Assembly: GCF_029360765.1 (NCBI RefSeq)
Contig: NZ_JARKNA010000020.1
Span: forward strand, 37,178-101,177
Origin: Terrimonas pollutisoli
Lineage (GTDB): Bacteria > Bacteroidota > Bacteroidia > Chitinophagales > Chitinophagaceae
DNA: 64,000 bases
Direction: 5' to 3'
Part shown: in pieces, positions 7,327 through 15,894 of the stretch
Position numbering within the stretch: the stretch's first letter is position 1
Layout of the letters: each line of letters begins with the position of its first letter
The notes under the pieces: generated by a model
Databases searched by the model: none
What the model saw: the letters and a program-made list of their open reading frames with translations, nothing else
What the model was told of the DNA's origin: nothing
Program-made: the position numbers and the translations under genes

Positions 7327-8331
7327 TTAGTGTTGCGCAGTACCAGGGTTGTGGAGATATTTCCGGCAGGCTTCTTCAATGGTTTGCTCCAGCGGAGTAA
7401 AAGAAAAATCAGGCACTGCCTGTAAAAATTTCTGATTGTCAAAATAAGTTTGGCTTAATGCGACTTTGATGCTGTCTCTTGTTAACAAGGGCTTGTGACC
7501 CGAGATCATCGATTTTAATTTTTCCAGTCGCCGGGCCGCATTCAAAATAAAAGGAGTGGTGAGGCGGCTGGGTTTTGGTTTACCCATGTTTTCGGCAATA
7601 GTATCCTGTAGTTTTTTAAAAGGCCAGTTTTCGCCATTGATCAGGTAGCGCTGTTCAGTGATATCAGACTCCATCAATGCAATAGCAGCCCGGGCCACAT
7701 CCTGTACATCCACAAAGCCGTTAATGCCAGGGGTAAACCATTTGAACCCGTCGTATACTTTTTTAAAAATGGCGCAGCTGCTGGTATTCCAGTCACCATA
7801 ACCTAAAAATGTGCTGGGATTAAGAATGACACCACTAAGTCCTTCGCTAAAGCCACGCCACACTTCAAGCTCTGCTTTGTATTTGCTTTTGCCATAATGA
7901 GTATTGACACCGTTTTCGTCCCATTTTTTTTCCTCATCCACTTTGCCGCCATGTGCAGTTCGTCCTAATGCTGCCACCGAACTGATATGAACAAAGCGGC
8001 TGATATTTTTTTCCAGCGACATATTTACCACATTGGCTGTTCCTTCGACATTCACATGATACATGTTTGCCCTGTGTTTTTTATCAAAAGAAACAATAGC
8101 TGCACTATGTATCACTTTGTCAACTCCATCCATTGCATCTTCTAAAGAAATTACATCCAGTATGTCACCATCTACCCATTCCACCCTGGAAAAAATTTCT
8201 TTGGAAATATAAAAAGGAAGTTGCTGGCTGCGCCGGATAGCACGAACGGCATATTTTCGTTCAACTAATTCCTTGATGAGATAGGCGCCAAGAAATCCCG
8301 TACCACCGGTTACAAGTATTTTATTCGACAA
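7327..8331 (-). CDS. NAD(P)-dependent epimerase/dehydratase (extended SDR)
   Basis: A 334-residue extended short-chain dehydrogenase/reductase. The nucleotide-binding motif GGTGFLG is at 9-15, a central VIHSAA motif near 73-78, and the catalytic YxxxK pair is Y146/K150 (YGKSK), preceded by HISSVAALG. Overall it resembles the dihydroflavonol-4-reductase / 3-beta-HSD-like group that is common in Bacteroidota. The substrate cannot be told. It shares direction with 3-hydroxybutyryl-CoA dehydrogenase, 53 bases upstream, so co-transcription is possible. Length and motifs are complete. Confidence 0.82.
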   Translation of the reverse strand: MSNKILVTGGTGFLGAYLIKELVERKYAVRAIRRSQQLPFYISKEIFSRVEWVDGDILDVISLEDAMDGVDKVIHSAAIVSFDKKHRANMYHVNVEGTANVVNMSLEKNISRFVHISSVAALGRTAHGGKVDEEKKWDENGVNTHYGKSKYKAELEVWRGFSEGLSGVILNPSTFLGYGDWNTSSCAIFKKVYDGFKWFTPGINGFVDVQDVARAAIALMESDITEQRYLINGENWPFKKLQDTIAENMGKPKPSRLTTPFILNAARRLEKLKSMISGHKPLLTRDSIKVALSQTYFDNQKFLQAVPDFSFTPLEQTIEEACRKYLHNPGTAQH

Positions 8332-8384
8332 GTTGACAAATTAATAACTGCGAAGATACCTATATCATTCTTTCATCCTATCAA

Positions 8385-9227
8385 TTAGTATTGATAATAG
8401 CCCTTACCGGTTTTCCTTCCCAGCTCTCCCTTTTCCACTTTTTCCTGCTGAATAAAGGAAGGTTTTAATCTTTCAGGATGATACAATTGTTCATATACTG
8501 AACAACTGACTGCATAATTAATATCGTTGCCAATCAGATCCATCAGTTTAAAGGGTCCCATTTTAAAACCAGAAGTTTCCAATAAACTATCAATGGTTGC
8601 AAAATCAGTAATACCCTCTTCTGCCAGGCGCAATGCTTCAATATAATAAGGTCTTGCCACCCTGTTTACAATAAAGCCAGGGGAATCTTTACAAACAACC
8701 GGTGTTTTTCCCATTTGCCTGGCAAGGGTAATAATAATTCGTGTTGTTTCTTCATTCGTGTAATTGGTGTTCACTACTTCCACCAGCTTCATAACGGGTG
8801 CCGGGTTAAAAAAATGCATCCCGATAACCCGCTCCGGATGTTTTACCTGGCTCGCAATATTAGATATGGATAATGAGGAGGTATTGCTGGCAAATATGGC
8901 GTCGGCCGTATTCAATTCTGCTAATTGATTAAACAGTGAAATTTTTACCTCCGGCTTTTCGATAATGGCTTCGATAAAAACATCCGCGCTGCATTGGTTG
9001 ATATCACCGGTAAATTGTATCCGCGCTACTATTTCCTGCTTAGCCGCTTCATCGATCTTGCTTTTTTCAACCAGGGTTTGCAAACTTTTCTCAATGGAAG
9101 ACTTTGCTTTTTCTAAAACAGATGGGTTCAGCTCATATAAAATTGTGGCGGAACCAGACTGCGCAGCTACCTGGGCAATACCACTACCCATAGTGCCGGC
9201 GCCGCAAATGCAGATTGTCTGAACCAT
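8385..9227 (-). CDS. hbd: 3-hydroxybutyryl-CoA dehydrogenase
   Basis: A 280-residue 3-hydroxyacyl-CoA dehydrogenase of the short single-function type. The NAD-binding GAGTMG motif lies at 9-14. The catalytic region contains GMHFFNPAPVMKLVEVV, with the active-site histidine, and the C-terminal dimerisation domain begins with KDSPGFIVNRVARPYYIEALRL. It interconverts 3-hydroxybutyryl-CoA and acetoacetyl-CoA, in butyrate/PHB-type metabolism or fatty acid oxidation. It ends in KTGKGYYQY, typical of the family. No thiolase or crotonase gene is adjacent. The neighbouring SDR downstream and ORF6N upstream give no pathway hint. Confidence 0.9.
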   Translation of the reverse strand: MVQTICICGAGTMGSGIAQVAAQSGSATILYELNPSVLEKAKSSIEKSLQTLVEKSKIDEAAKQEIVARIQFTGDINQCSADVFIEAIIEKPEVKISLFNQLAELNTADAIFASNTSSLSISNIASQVKHPERVIGMHFFNPAPVMKLVEVVNTNYTNEETTRIIITLARQMGKTPVVCKDSPGFIVNRVARPYYIEALRLAEEGITDFATIDSLLETSGFKMGPFKLMDLIGNDINYAVSCSVYEQLYHPERLKPSFIQQEKVEKGELGRKTGKGYYQY

Positions 9228-9270
9228 GATTTGTGCAGATTGATTGATATCTGAGATCTATTATTGATTT

Positions 9271-9825
9271 CTATTTTTTGAAGCCTATTCGCTCCCGATC
9301 TTCCCATTTTCTTTGAGACGCTTTTTCATCGAGTAAATTTTCAAGAGCATCATAAATTTGAGAAAGCTGTACATCGTGTTCACCCAATCGTTCCTTTATT
9401 TCTTTCAATTGAGATATTAGATCCCCCTGCTGCAGTACAATTCTCCTTATTGCGACAAAAGCCCGCATGATGCTGATGTTCATTTTTATCGCTTTGTCAG
9501 AATTCAAAACACCACTCAGCATAGCTATGCCTTGCTCTGTAAAGGCGTAAGGCAATGATGCATCCGGCCGTTTACTGGGATATGTCATCACAATCTGTGA
9601 TGACATACTTTGGTTTAAGTTATCAATTTGAAATTTTATTGTTTCAAATTCTGTCTTTGTAATTCTGAACATAAAATCCTTAGGAAAGCGTCCTGCATTT
9701 CTTTTTACGGCCTGGTTCAAAATCCTTGTTTCTACTTCATAAAGTGCCGCTAAATCAAAATCCAGCATAACCCGTTCGCCTCTTATTTCGTATATCCTAT
9801 TTTGTATAGAACGTATTATCTGCAT
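9271..9825 (-). CDS. ORF6N domain DNA-binding protein (KilA-N-like)
   Basis: A 184-residue protein with an N-terminal ORF6N domain (about 3-95: IQNRIYEIRGERVMLDFDLAALYEVETR..., RFPKDFMFRITKTEF, PYAFTEQGIAMLSGVL). ORF6N domains come from phage antirepressor-type proteins and bind DNA. The C-terminal part is a helical, probably coiled-coil tail (QGDLISQLKEIKERLGEHDVQLSQIYDALENLL) that likely drives oligomerisation. Such genes are scattered singly in Bacteroidota chromosomes, often far from any prophage. Here it lies between hbd and pheS with no other phage gene in sight. Its regulatory target is unknown. Confidence 0.82.
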   Translation of the reverse strand: MQIIRSIQNRIYEIRGERVMLDFDLAALYEVETRILNQAVKRNAGRFPKDFMFRITKTEFETIKFQIDNLNQSMSSQIVMTYPSKRPDASLPYAFTEQGIAMLSGVLNSDKAIKMNISIMRAFVAIRRIVLQQGDLISQLKEIKERLGEHDVQLSQIYDALENLLDEKASQRKWEDRERIGFKK

Positions 9826-9959
9826 AGTAATTGGGTCAATACTTCTCGGGAGAATCTTTCATTTTTATAAAGTTAGATAAAAAACTATCTGGTAAGCGAA
9901 CACTCAAATAGTCATATTATCTACAACCTAACTTATCTGCCGCGGCGTGGACAGGGGTT

Positions 9960-10991
9960 CTATATGGAACTTGTAAACTGCTTCAAAAATCTTACATCAT
10001 TCTCGCTGAATAAGCGAATATCATTGATGCCATATTTTAAAATAGCGGGACGTTCAATACCCATACCAAATGCAAAGCCGGTGTATTTATTGGGATCAAT
10101 GCCGCAATTCGATAATACATTGGGATGAACCATGCCACATCCTAATATTTCTACCCAGCCTGTTTTTTTACAGATGTTACAACCGCTGCCACCGCAGATA
10201 AAGCAGCTCACATCCATTTCAGCACTTGGTTCAGTGAAAGGAAAATAAGACGGACGGAAACGAACCTTTACATCCTTTCCATACATTTCTTTTACAAAAA
10301 AGTATAAGGTTTGTTTCAGGTCGGCGAAAGAAACATTTTCATCGATGTATAAACCTTCTACCTGGTGAAAAAAGCAATGGCTCCTGGCACTCACTGTTTC
10401 GTTGCGATACACGCGGCCGGGCATTAACATGCGGATCGGCAGTTTGCCTTTTTCCATTTCACGAATCTGGACGCTGCTGGTATGGGTACGCAAAACCCAG
10501 TCGGGATTTTGTTGTATATAAAAAGTATCCTGCATGTCGCGGGCAGGATGGTGAGGTGGCAAATTCAATGCGCCGAAATTGTGCCAGTCATCTTCGATCT
10601 CGGGACCTTCAGCTACCGCAAAGCCCAAACGCTGGAAAATGGATACGATCCGGTTTTTCATCAACGTAACGGGATGGCGGCTGCCAATAGGAATAGGGTC
10701 ACCCGGAAGTGAAAGGTCTATTTGGTTGCTGGTTCCCGGTTGCTGGTTGTTCGTTGCTTCTTTTAATTGCGCATATTTTTCCTCTGTGAAAACTTTGAAC
10801 TCATTGAGGATCTGACCGAATTCTTTTTTCTTTTCAACCGGCACCGTTTTCATTTCACCCATGATGGCTTTCACAATGCCCTTCGTGCCCAGGTATTTGA
10901 TGCGAAACTCTTCTACCTGCTTTTCGTCGGTAGCCTTGAATGCACTGATCTCTTGTTTATATTCTTCTATCTGCTGTAACAATTGCTCCAT
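9960..10991 (-). CDS. pheS: Phenylalanine--tRNA ligase alpha subunit
   Basis: A 343-residue class II aminoacyl-tRNA synthetase subunit. An N-terminal coiled-coil arm (about 1-85) for tRNA binding is followed by the catalytic domain with motif 2 (VYRNETVSARSHCFFHQVEG) and motif 3 (GFAFGMGIERPAILKYG). A CFICGGSGCNICKKTGW segment is present as in other bacterial PheS proteins. It pairs with PheT, which is not in the window, to charge tRNA-Phe. The linker between the coiled coil and the catalytic core contains NNQQPGTSNQ, encoded by a five-unit heptanucleotide array (10724-10758); the gene stays in frame and all motifs are intact. Confidence 0.95.
   Translation of the reverse strand: MEQLLQQIEEYKQEISAFKATDEKQVEEFRIKYLGTKGIVKAIMGEMKTVPVEKKKEFGQILNEFKVFTEEKYAQLKEATNNQQPGTSNQIDLSLPGDPIPIGSRHPVTLMKNRIVSIFQRLGFAVAEGPEIEDDWHNFGALNLPPHHPARDMQDTFYIQQNPDWVLRTHTSSVQIREMEKGKLPIRMLMPGRVYRNETVSARSHCFFHQVEGLYIDENVSFADLKQTLYFFVKEMYGKDVKVRFRPSYFPFTEPSAEMDVSCFICGGSGCNICKKTGWVEILGCGMVHPNVLSNCGIDPNKYTGFAFGMGIERPAILKYGINDIRLFSENDVRFLKQFTSSI
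10724..10758. repeat. Heptanucleotide array inside pheS
   Basis: Five contiguous 7-base units on the plus strand: GGTTGCT, GGTTCCC, GGTTGCT, GGTTGTT, CGTTGCT. An 11-base stretch GGTTGCTGGTT recurs exactly 14 bases apart. The total is 35 bases. It encodes the flexible linker before the PheS catalytic domain. The holB array at 25724-25758 has the same length and a related GTTGCCG unit. Confidence 0.8.
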
Positions 10992-11117
10992 AGCGGCAAA
11001 AATAAGTCAGAACTCCGATTTTTTGGATTTAAATGATTTTGGCGAAGCCTTACATGGGATGCTCTTTTAATCCTATCAATCTATCTAAATCCCGGTTCAG
11101 ATATTTATCTTGCAACC

Positions 11118-12254
11118 ATGTCAGACTATTTAAACATTTCCGACTTTCTGTCTCCCATCAACATCCACGAAATATCGAATGATGAAGGTTATAAGGATGG
11201 TCAGCTGGGAAGGATCATCCCGGTGTATGATGAAGAATTTCCTGATCTGGATGAAGTGCAAATCGTGTTGGTGGGTTGCGCCGAACAGCGGGGCAGTGGG
11301 TTGATTGGTGGTGAAAGTAATGCTCCCGATATTATCCGCCGGCATTTTTACCAGCTTTATTATTGGCACACAGATATCCGTATGGCGGATATTGGTAATG
11401 TAAAAGCAGGTTCCTCCTTTGGCGATTCATATGCTGCATTGAAAACAGTGATCAATGAATTGATGAATGATGGTAAAACAGTGATCATTCTTGGAGGTTC
11501 GCACGATCTCACTCTTGCACAATACCAGGCTTATACCGGTAATAAAAAATCGATCGAAGCCTCCTGCGTGGATGCATTGATTGATCTGAATATTGATTCA
11601 CCTTTCAGGCATGAAAATTTTTTGATGGAAATGCTGACCGGTGAGCCAAACTACCTGCGACATTATAATCATATCGCCTTTCAAAGTTATTATGTGCATC
11701 CGCGGATGCTGGAAACAATGGACAAGCTGCGGTTCGATTGCTTCCGGGTGGGACATGTGAAAGAAAGTATTGAAGAAATGGAGCCCGTGATCCGCAACAC
11801 TGATCTTTTCTCATTCGACATATCAGCTATTGCAAGTGCCTATGCGCCGGCCAATACTGTTTCTCCCAATGGACTGAATGGTGAGGAAGCTTGTGTGCTG
11901 ATGCGCTACGCAGGTATGAGTCATAATGTAAAAAGCATTGGAATTTATGGTTACAATGCCCAGCATGATAAAGATGAATTGACGGCAAGGCAAATCAGCC
12001 AGATGCTTTGGTATGTGATCGATGGCCGTAGCCGCGGCAAACGGGAAGCACAGCTAAATGAAAAAGAATCGTTCAATGAATATCACATGGCTTTTGCAGA
12101 AGTAGAAACCACGTTTTTACAAAGCAAGAAAACAGGAAGATGGTGGATGCAGCTGCCAGATCATCGTTACATAGCATGCAGTTATAAAGATTATTTATTG
12201 GCAAGCAGTAATGAAATACCGGAGCGTTGGTTAAGGGCACAGGAGAGGGGCTAA
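11118..12254 (+). CDS. Arginase/formimidoylglutamase-fold protein with incomplete metal site
   Basis: A 378-residue member of the ureohydrolase (arginase/agmatinase/HutG) family as annotated in Bacteroidota. The fold markers are present: GGESNAPDIIRR, VIILGGSHD (126-130), ALIDLNID (153-160), LFSFDISAI (230-238) and a C-terminal ARQISQML. Compared with arginase GGDHS, DAHxD and SFDxD, the ligands of one manganese are kept (H129, D156, D160, D234), but the two that belong only to the second manganese are replaced (N158 for His, S236 for Asp). The two-metal hydrolase reaction is therefore doubtful. It may be a mono-metal enzyme or a non-catalytic relative. No other hut gene is adjacent. Its stop codon merges into a heptanucleotide array. 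Confidence 0.75.
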   Translation: MSDYLNISDFLSPINIHEISNDEGYKDGQLGRIIPVYDEEFPDLDEVQIVLVGCAEQRGSGLIGGESNAPDIIRRHFYQLYYWHTDIRMADIGNVKAGSSFGDSYAALKTVINELMNDGKTVIILGGSHDLTLAQYQAYTGNKKSIEASCVDALIDLNIDSPFRHENFLMEMLTGEPNYLRHYNHIAFQSYYVHPRMLETMDKLRFDCFRVGHVKESIEEMEPVIRNTDLFSFDISAIASAYAPANTVSPNGLNGEEACVLMRYAGMSHNVKSIGIYGYNAQHDKDELTARQISQMLWYVIDGRSRGKREAQLNEKESFNEYHMAFAEVETTFLQSKKTGRWWMQLPDHRYIACSYKDYLLASSNEIPERWLRAQERG

Positions 12255-12273
12255 TGTGTAAATGTGAAAATGA
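12253..12273. repeat. Short heptanucleotide array at the stop codon of the arginase-fold gene
   Basis: Three 7-base units (AATGTGT, AAATGTG, AAAATGA) begin inside the TAA stop codon. AT-rich GTG-like phrases continue to about 12301 without clear register. Confidence 0.4.
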
Positions 12274-12352
12274 TTAGGGTATGAAAAATGGGAAATGTGT
12301 GCCTGGCTTTAAGAAGCACGCATTCCATTCTCAAATAATGGTGGCTAATAAG

Positions 12353-12772
12353 ATGAAAGTAGTTATTGATACAAATGTTTTACTGGAATCTATATCAAAC
12401 CGGTCACCCTGGCACTGGTTTTACAAAGCCATAACCGAGAAGAAAGTTGACGTTTACCTGACGACGGAAATATTACACGAGTACGAAGAAAAAATTGAAG
12501 AACACTGGTCGCTGGAGGTTGCCAGAGCTGTTGTCAGAACGCTTTCAAAATTATCTTCTGTGCATTTGATTGATACTTATTTCCGGCTTCAGCTAATAAG
12601 TAAAGATGCAGCCGATAATAAATTTACAGATTGTGCTTTTGCTGCTGACGCGGATTATTTGATAACCAATGACAGGCATTTTGATATTTTGAAAACAATC
12701 AATTTTCCAAAGATCAACACGTTGAGGCTGGAAGAATTTGAGCCCTTCCTGAATGAAAACAAAGAAAAATAG
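12353..12772 (+). CDS. PIN-domain protein, putative toxin of a TA system (COG1569-like)
   Basis: A 139-residue PIN-domain protein. I chose the ATG at 12353 because the domain starts at once (MKVVIDTNVLLESIS); in-frame starts at 12281 and 12338 would add residues without family resemblance. The acidic residues of the PIN nuclease site are in place: D5 in VIDTN, a middle Glu in TEILHEYEE, and Asp residues in DNKFTDCAFAADADYLITND. PIN proteins of this group are Mg-dependent ribonucleases usually paired with a small antitoxin encoded just upstream. No such ORF is visible in the 98 bases between the arginase-fold gene and this start, so it appears unpaired. It precedes an oxidoreductase gene by 9 bases, which may be fortuitous. 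Confidence 0.75.
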   Translation: MKVVIDTNVLLESISNRSPWHWFYKAITEKKVDVYLTTEILHEYEEKIEEHWSLEVARAVVRTLSKLSSVHLIDTYFRLQLISKDAADNKFTDCAFAADADYLITNDRHFDILKTINFPKINTLRLEEFEPFLNENKEK

Positions 12773-12781
12773 TCAATATAC

Positions 12782-13834
12782 ATGAATAACTCTATTATCA
12801 AAACCGGTATCTGTTCTTATGGCATGAGTGGCAAATTATTTCATGCGCCATTTATTCAAAACCACCCGGGTTTCGAATTGACAGCAATCGTTGAAAGAAG
12901 TAAAAATGAGTCGGGAGAAAAATATCCTGCTTCCAGGCTATGCCGGTCGGTAGATGAATTGATCGCTGATGAATCTCTCCAACTTATTATTGTCAACACA
13001 CCTGTTCAAACACATTTTGAATACGCAAAGAAAGCTCTTGCGGCAGGTAAGCATGTTATTGTTGAAAAGCCATTTACCGTTACTTCGAAGGAAGCCGAAG
13101 AATTGGTTGCACTTGCCGCTGAAAATAACGTAATGCTGTTCGTGTATCAAAACCGGCGTTACGACGGCGACTATAAAATGGTAAAAGAAGTGTTGGAGAA
13201 TAAATTATTAGGAGAAATAAAAGAAGTGGAGATCCGGTATGACCGTTACAGGCCTGAAATAAGTTATAAAGTTCATAAAGAAACAGATCTGCCCGGTGCT
13301 GGTACTACATACGACCTTGGCGCCCATTTGATTGATCAATCTTTACAATTGTTTGGTCAACCACACTCACTGTTTGCCGATATGATGGCGATGCGGGATG
13401 GAAGCCCGGTAGATGATTATTTCGAGATCATTTTATATTACCCGTCTTTCAGGGTTCGGTTAAAAGGTACCTGCTTTGCAAAAGAACCGGTACCGGAATA
13501 TATCCTGAATGGTGCAAAAGGAACTTTTTTACAGAAACGTTCCGACTTACAGGAAACGCAGTTGCTGAAAGGGGTAACACCAACAATAGAGACCTGGTGT
13601 CCTGCGCCGGAAGAACCAGATGGTTTTTTAAATATTGTTGCAGATGGAAAAGAAATAAAAGAAAAAAGGCTGTCAACTCCCGGGAATTATATGAACTACT
13701 TTACCGACATATACAAGGCGATCCATAAGATGACGCCTAACCCTGTTCCCGGAACGGACGGTGTAAGGATCATTCATATTATTGAAGCAGCTAAACAAAG
13801 CGCCAAAGAAGGACGAATTATTAATGTTCAATAA
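12782..13834 (+). CDS. Gfo/Idh/MocA-family NAD(P)-dependent oxidoreductase
   Basis: A 350-residue oxidoreductase. The N-terminal Rossmann domain (about 6-125) begins TGICSYGMSGKLFHAPFI and contains the family hallmark AGKHVIVEKPFT, whose lysine is the usual catalytic or binding residue. The C-terminal alpha/beta domain has the GAGTTYDLGAHLIDQSLQLFG motif typical of the Gfo/Idh/MocA superfamily. Members oxidise or reduce sugars, inositols and related alcohols; the substrate is not evident. The closest named type is E. coli YdgJ/YhhX-like. The gene is intact. Its last codons and stop fall in the heptanucleotide array that also forms the start of the next gene. Confidence 0.85.
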   Translation: MNNSIIKTGICSYGMSGKLFHAPFIQNHPGFELTAIVERSKNESGEKYPASRLCRSVDELIADESLQLIIVNTPVQTHFEYAKKALAAGKHVIVEKPFTVTSKEAEELVALAAENNVMLFVYQNRRYDGDYKMVKEVLENKLLGEIKEVEIRYDRYRPEISYKVHKETDLPGAGTTYDLGAHLIDQSLQLFGQPHSLFADMMAMRDGSPVDDYFEIILYYPSFRVRLKGTCFAKEPVPEYILNGAKGTFLQKRSDLQETQLLKGVTPTIETWCPAPEEPDGFLNIVADGKEIKEKRLSTPGNYMNYFTDIYKAIHKMTPNPVPGTDGVRIIHIIEAAKQSAKEGRIINVQ

Positions 13835-13862
13835 TCAATTCTCAATGCTCAATTTTCAAATC
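13828..13862. repeat. Heptanucleotide array across the oxidoreductase stop and dacB start
   Basis: Five contiguous 7-base units beginning TCAA: TCAATAA, TCAATTC, TCAATGC, TCAATTT, TCAAATC. The TAA of the first unit is the stop codon of the oxidoreductase, and the ATG in the third-unit region is a likely start for the DacB-type gene. The array thus carries both gene boundaries. Confidence 0.75.
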
Positions 13863-15209
13863 AGGAAAACTGGTCCTGGATTTTCGTACTTCGTAATTCT
13901 TACTTCGTACTTACTTTTTGCTTCTTGTTCTGTTCAAAAGAAAATAGCTAAATCTGCAGATATAGATGTGCTGGACGTACCCGCTTTGCAAACAGCACAT
14001 GTCGGCATCAGCATTTATGAGCCGGCTAGCGGAAAGCATTGGTATGATTACAATGGTGAAAAATATTTTGTACCTGCAAGCAATGTAAAAATCCCGACAT
14101 GCTATGCTGCGATGAAATATCTGGGAGATAGTTTAACCGGACTAAGATATGTTGGCTTTCAGAATAACAAGGGAGAAAAATCATTTTGGTTGCAACCGAC
14201 AGGTGATCCTACTTTGCTACATCCTGATTTTACCACACAGCCTGTGATTGATTTTTTCAAAAAAGATACTACTGCTGAATATTTATTGACCACTGCCCAT
14301 CAATGGGAAGATACGCCATGGGGTGCTGGCTGGTCATGGGGCGACTATGCGGTTTATTATATGGCCGAGCGAAGCCAATTTCCGATCTATGGGAATGTGG
14401 TGCACATTCAGGGATCCGAAAAGGGTATTACAATCTTTCCCGGCCAGTTTGAATTTGCTTACGAAGGAAAAGAATCAACTCCCTTTTTTGACAGAAGCAG
14501 CAATAAATATTCTTTTAACCGGGTAATGAGTGAAAACAAATTTTTATGGAGACCAGATTCATCAGCTATAGAAAATGAGGAAATACCTTTTATTACCTCT
14601 ACCGCATTAGCTATTTCATTATTAAAAGATACAGTCCGGGGCTTGAAGCTGGCAATGTCTGAAAACACTTCATTAAAGAATGCAAAAAAGATTTTCTCGC
14701 AGCGAACTGATGCGATGCTTAGCCTCATGATGCATCGGAGTGATAACTTCTTTGCCGAGCAGGCACTACAAATGGTCAGTAATGAACGGCTGGGTGTGAT
14801 GAATGATGCAAAGATCATTGATACCATTTTAAAAACAGATTTTAAAGACCTGCCTCAAAAACCAAAATGGGCAGATGGTTCGGGTCTCAGCCGTTATAAT
14901 TTGTTTACACCACAGAATTTTGTTGCTATTCTCAATAAGATGAGACAAGAATTTGGAGTGGAACGCATCAAAATTATTTTTCCAACAGGTGGCAGGGGCA
15001 CACTCGAGAATTATTATGTTGCAGACAGCAACTCTATCTATGCAAAAACGGGAACACTTTCCGGCGTTGTAGCCATCAGCGGTTTTTTACAGACAAAGAA
15101 AAACAGGCAATTGATTTTTTCCGTGCTGGTTAACAACCACCAGGCTTCACCCACTGATATAAGGAGGGCAGTGGAGAAGTTTTTGCAAACAATCCGGAAT
15201 AAATTCTGA
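13845..15209 (+). CDS. dacB: D-alanyl-D-alanine carboxypeptidase/endopeptidase lipoprotein (DacB type, peptidase S13)
   Basis: From the ATG at 13845 the protein has 454 residues; in-frame ATGs at 13782 and 13824 overlap the previous gene. A lipoprotein signal peptide ends SYLLFASC (Cys28). The penicillin-binding motifs are in order: SxxK as SNVK (S79, K82), SDN as RSDNFFAEQ, and KTG as YAKTGTLSG. The long insertion between SxxK and SDN is typical of S13 enzymes. They cleave D-Ala-D-Ala ends or cross-bridges of peptidoglycan in the periplasm. Most S13 proteins have a plain signal peptide, so lipid anchoring is worth noting. The whole n-region and part of the signal core are encoded by two heptanucleotide arrays. 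Confidence 0.85.
   Translation: MLNFQIRKTGPGFSYFVILTSYLLFASCSVQKKIAKSADIDVLDVPALQTAHVGISIYEPASGKHWYDYNGEKYFVPASNVKIPTCYAAMKYLGDSLTGLRYVGFQNNKGEKSFWLQPTGDPTLLHPDFTTQPVIDFFKKDTTAEYLLTTAHQWEDTPWGAGWSWGDYAVYYMAERSQFPIYGNVVHIQGSEKGITIFPGQFEFAYEGKESTPFFDRSSNKYSFNRVMSENKFLWRPDSSAIENEEIPFITSTALAISLLKDTVRGLKLAMSENTSLKNAKKIFSQRTDAMLSLMMHRSDNFFAEQALQMVSNERLGVMNDAKIIDTILKTDFKDLPQKPKWADGSGLSRYNLFTPQNFVAILNKMRQEFGVERIKIIFPTGGRGTLENYYVADSNSIYAKTGTLSGVVAISGFLQTKKNRQLIFSVLVNNHQASPTDIRRAVEKFLQTIRNKF
13885..13912. repeat. Second heptanucleotide array in the dacB signal peptide
   Basis: Four 7-base units (CGTACTT, CGTAATT, CTTACTT, CGTACTT), 22 bases after the previous array. They encode the SYFVILTSYL part of the signal peptide. 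Confidence 0.7.
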
Positions 15210-15316
15210 TATGAATAAAAGCAAAATCATTAGCTCAAATTAACATTAGATTGAGATGTGTTTTTAATTTCTTTAAGTTTTGGATAGGTAATATTACCAT
15301 CCAAAACCATTCTATT

Positions 15317-15889
15317 ATGAGACGAAATATCTTTACTCTTGTCCTTTTACTTACTTCTCTTTTCTTATTTGCACAGCGGCCGGTCAATAAACAACTCCGC
15401 ACTTTAACAAAACTGGATCTGGGCTTACAGGGGGTGGGCATCACCTTCGAACCGAAGATTGGTAAAAGCGCAACGATTGATCTGTCGACTGGTATTGGTG
15501 GGGGATACGATATCTGGTTAAACGAGCTTACCTATAAATTGGATATTACCAACCCTGCCATATACTTTTCTGTAACACCTAAATTTTTTTACAATCGGAA
15601 AAAGAGAGCCGAAAGTGATAAGACAACAGCGTTAAATGCAGGCAATTATATCGGCTTGCGGCTTCGGTATACTACAAAGGGGCTTGCCGAAAACTCCGGA
15701 ATTTATGATGCGCTGCTGATGAACCTGCATTGGGGACTACAAAGACCTCTGGGAAAAAAATGGTCATTTGCAACACATGTGGGAGCCGGATATGCTACTG
15801 ATGCAACTGATCTGAATCATTTTTCAGGAACAGTTTACCCGGCTTTGGAGTTTAGGTTTTCTTATGTATTTACCCGACAGAAGTCTTAA
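15317..15889 (+). CDS. Small outer-membrane beta-barrel-like protein
   Basis: From the ATG at 15317 the product has 190 residues and begins with a clear signal peptide (MRRNIFTLVLLLTSLFLFAQ). An upstream in-frame start at 15251 would add 22 residues without hydrophobic character and is unlikely. The mature part has alternating aromatic/polar strands (DLGLQGVGITFEPKIG, AIYFSVTPKFFYN, YIGLRLRYTT, WSFATHVGAGYATD) and ends FRFSYVFTRQKS, in keeping with an 8-stranded outer-membrane barrel. No enzymatic motif is seen. It converges with mutL, 5 bases away. The function is unknown. Confidence 0.65.
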   Translation: MRRNIFTLVLLLTSLFLFAQRPVNKQLRTLTKLDLGLQGVGITFEPKIGKSATIDLSTGIGGGYDIWLNELTYKLDITNPAIYFSVTPKFFYNRKKRAESDKTTALNAGNYIGLRLRYTTKGLAENSGIYDALLMNLHWGLQRPLGKKWSFATHVGAGYATDATDLNHFSGTVYPALEFRFSYVFTRQKS

Positions 15890-15894
15890 TCAGG

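Noticed and set aside
9228..9270. A possible heptad array (GATTGAT/ATCTGAG-like units) between hbd and the ORF6N gene
   Set aside because: The units are too diverged and the 7-base register cannot be held over more than two units.
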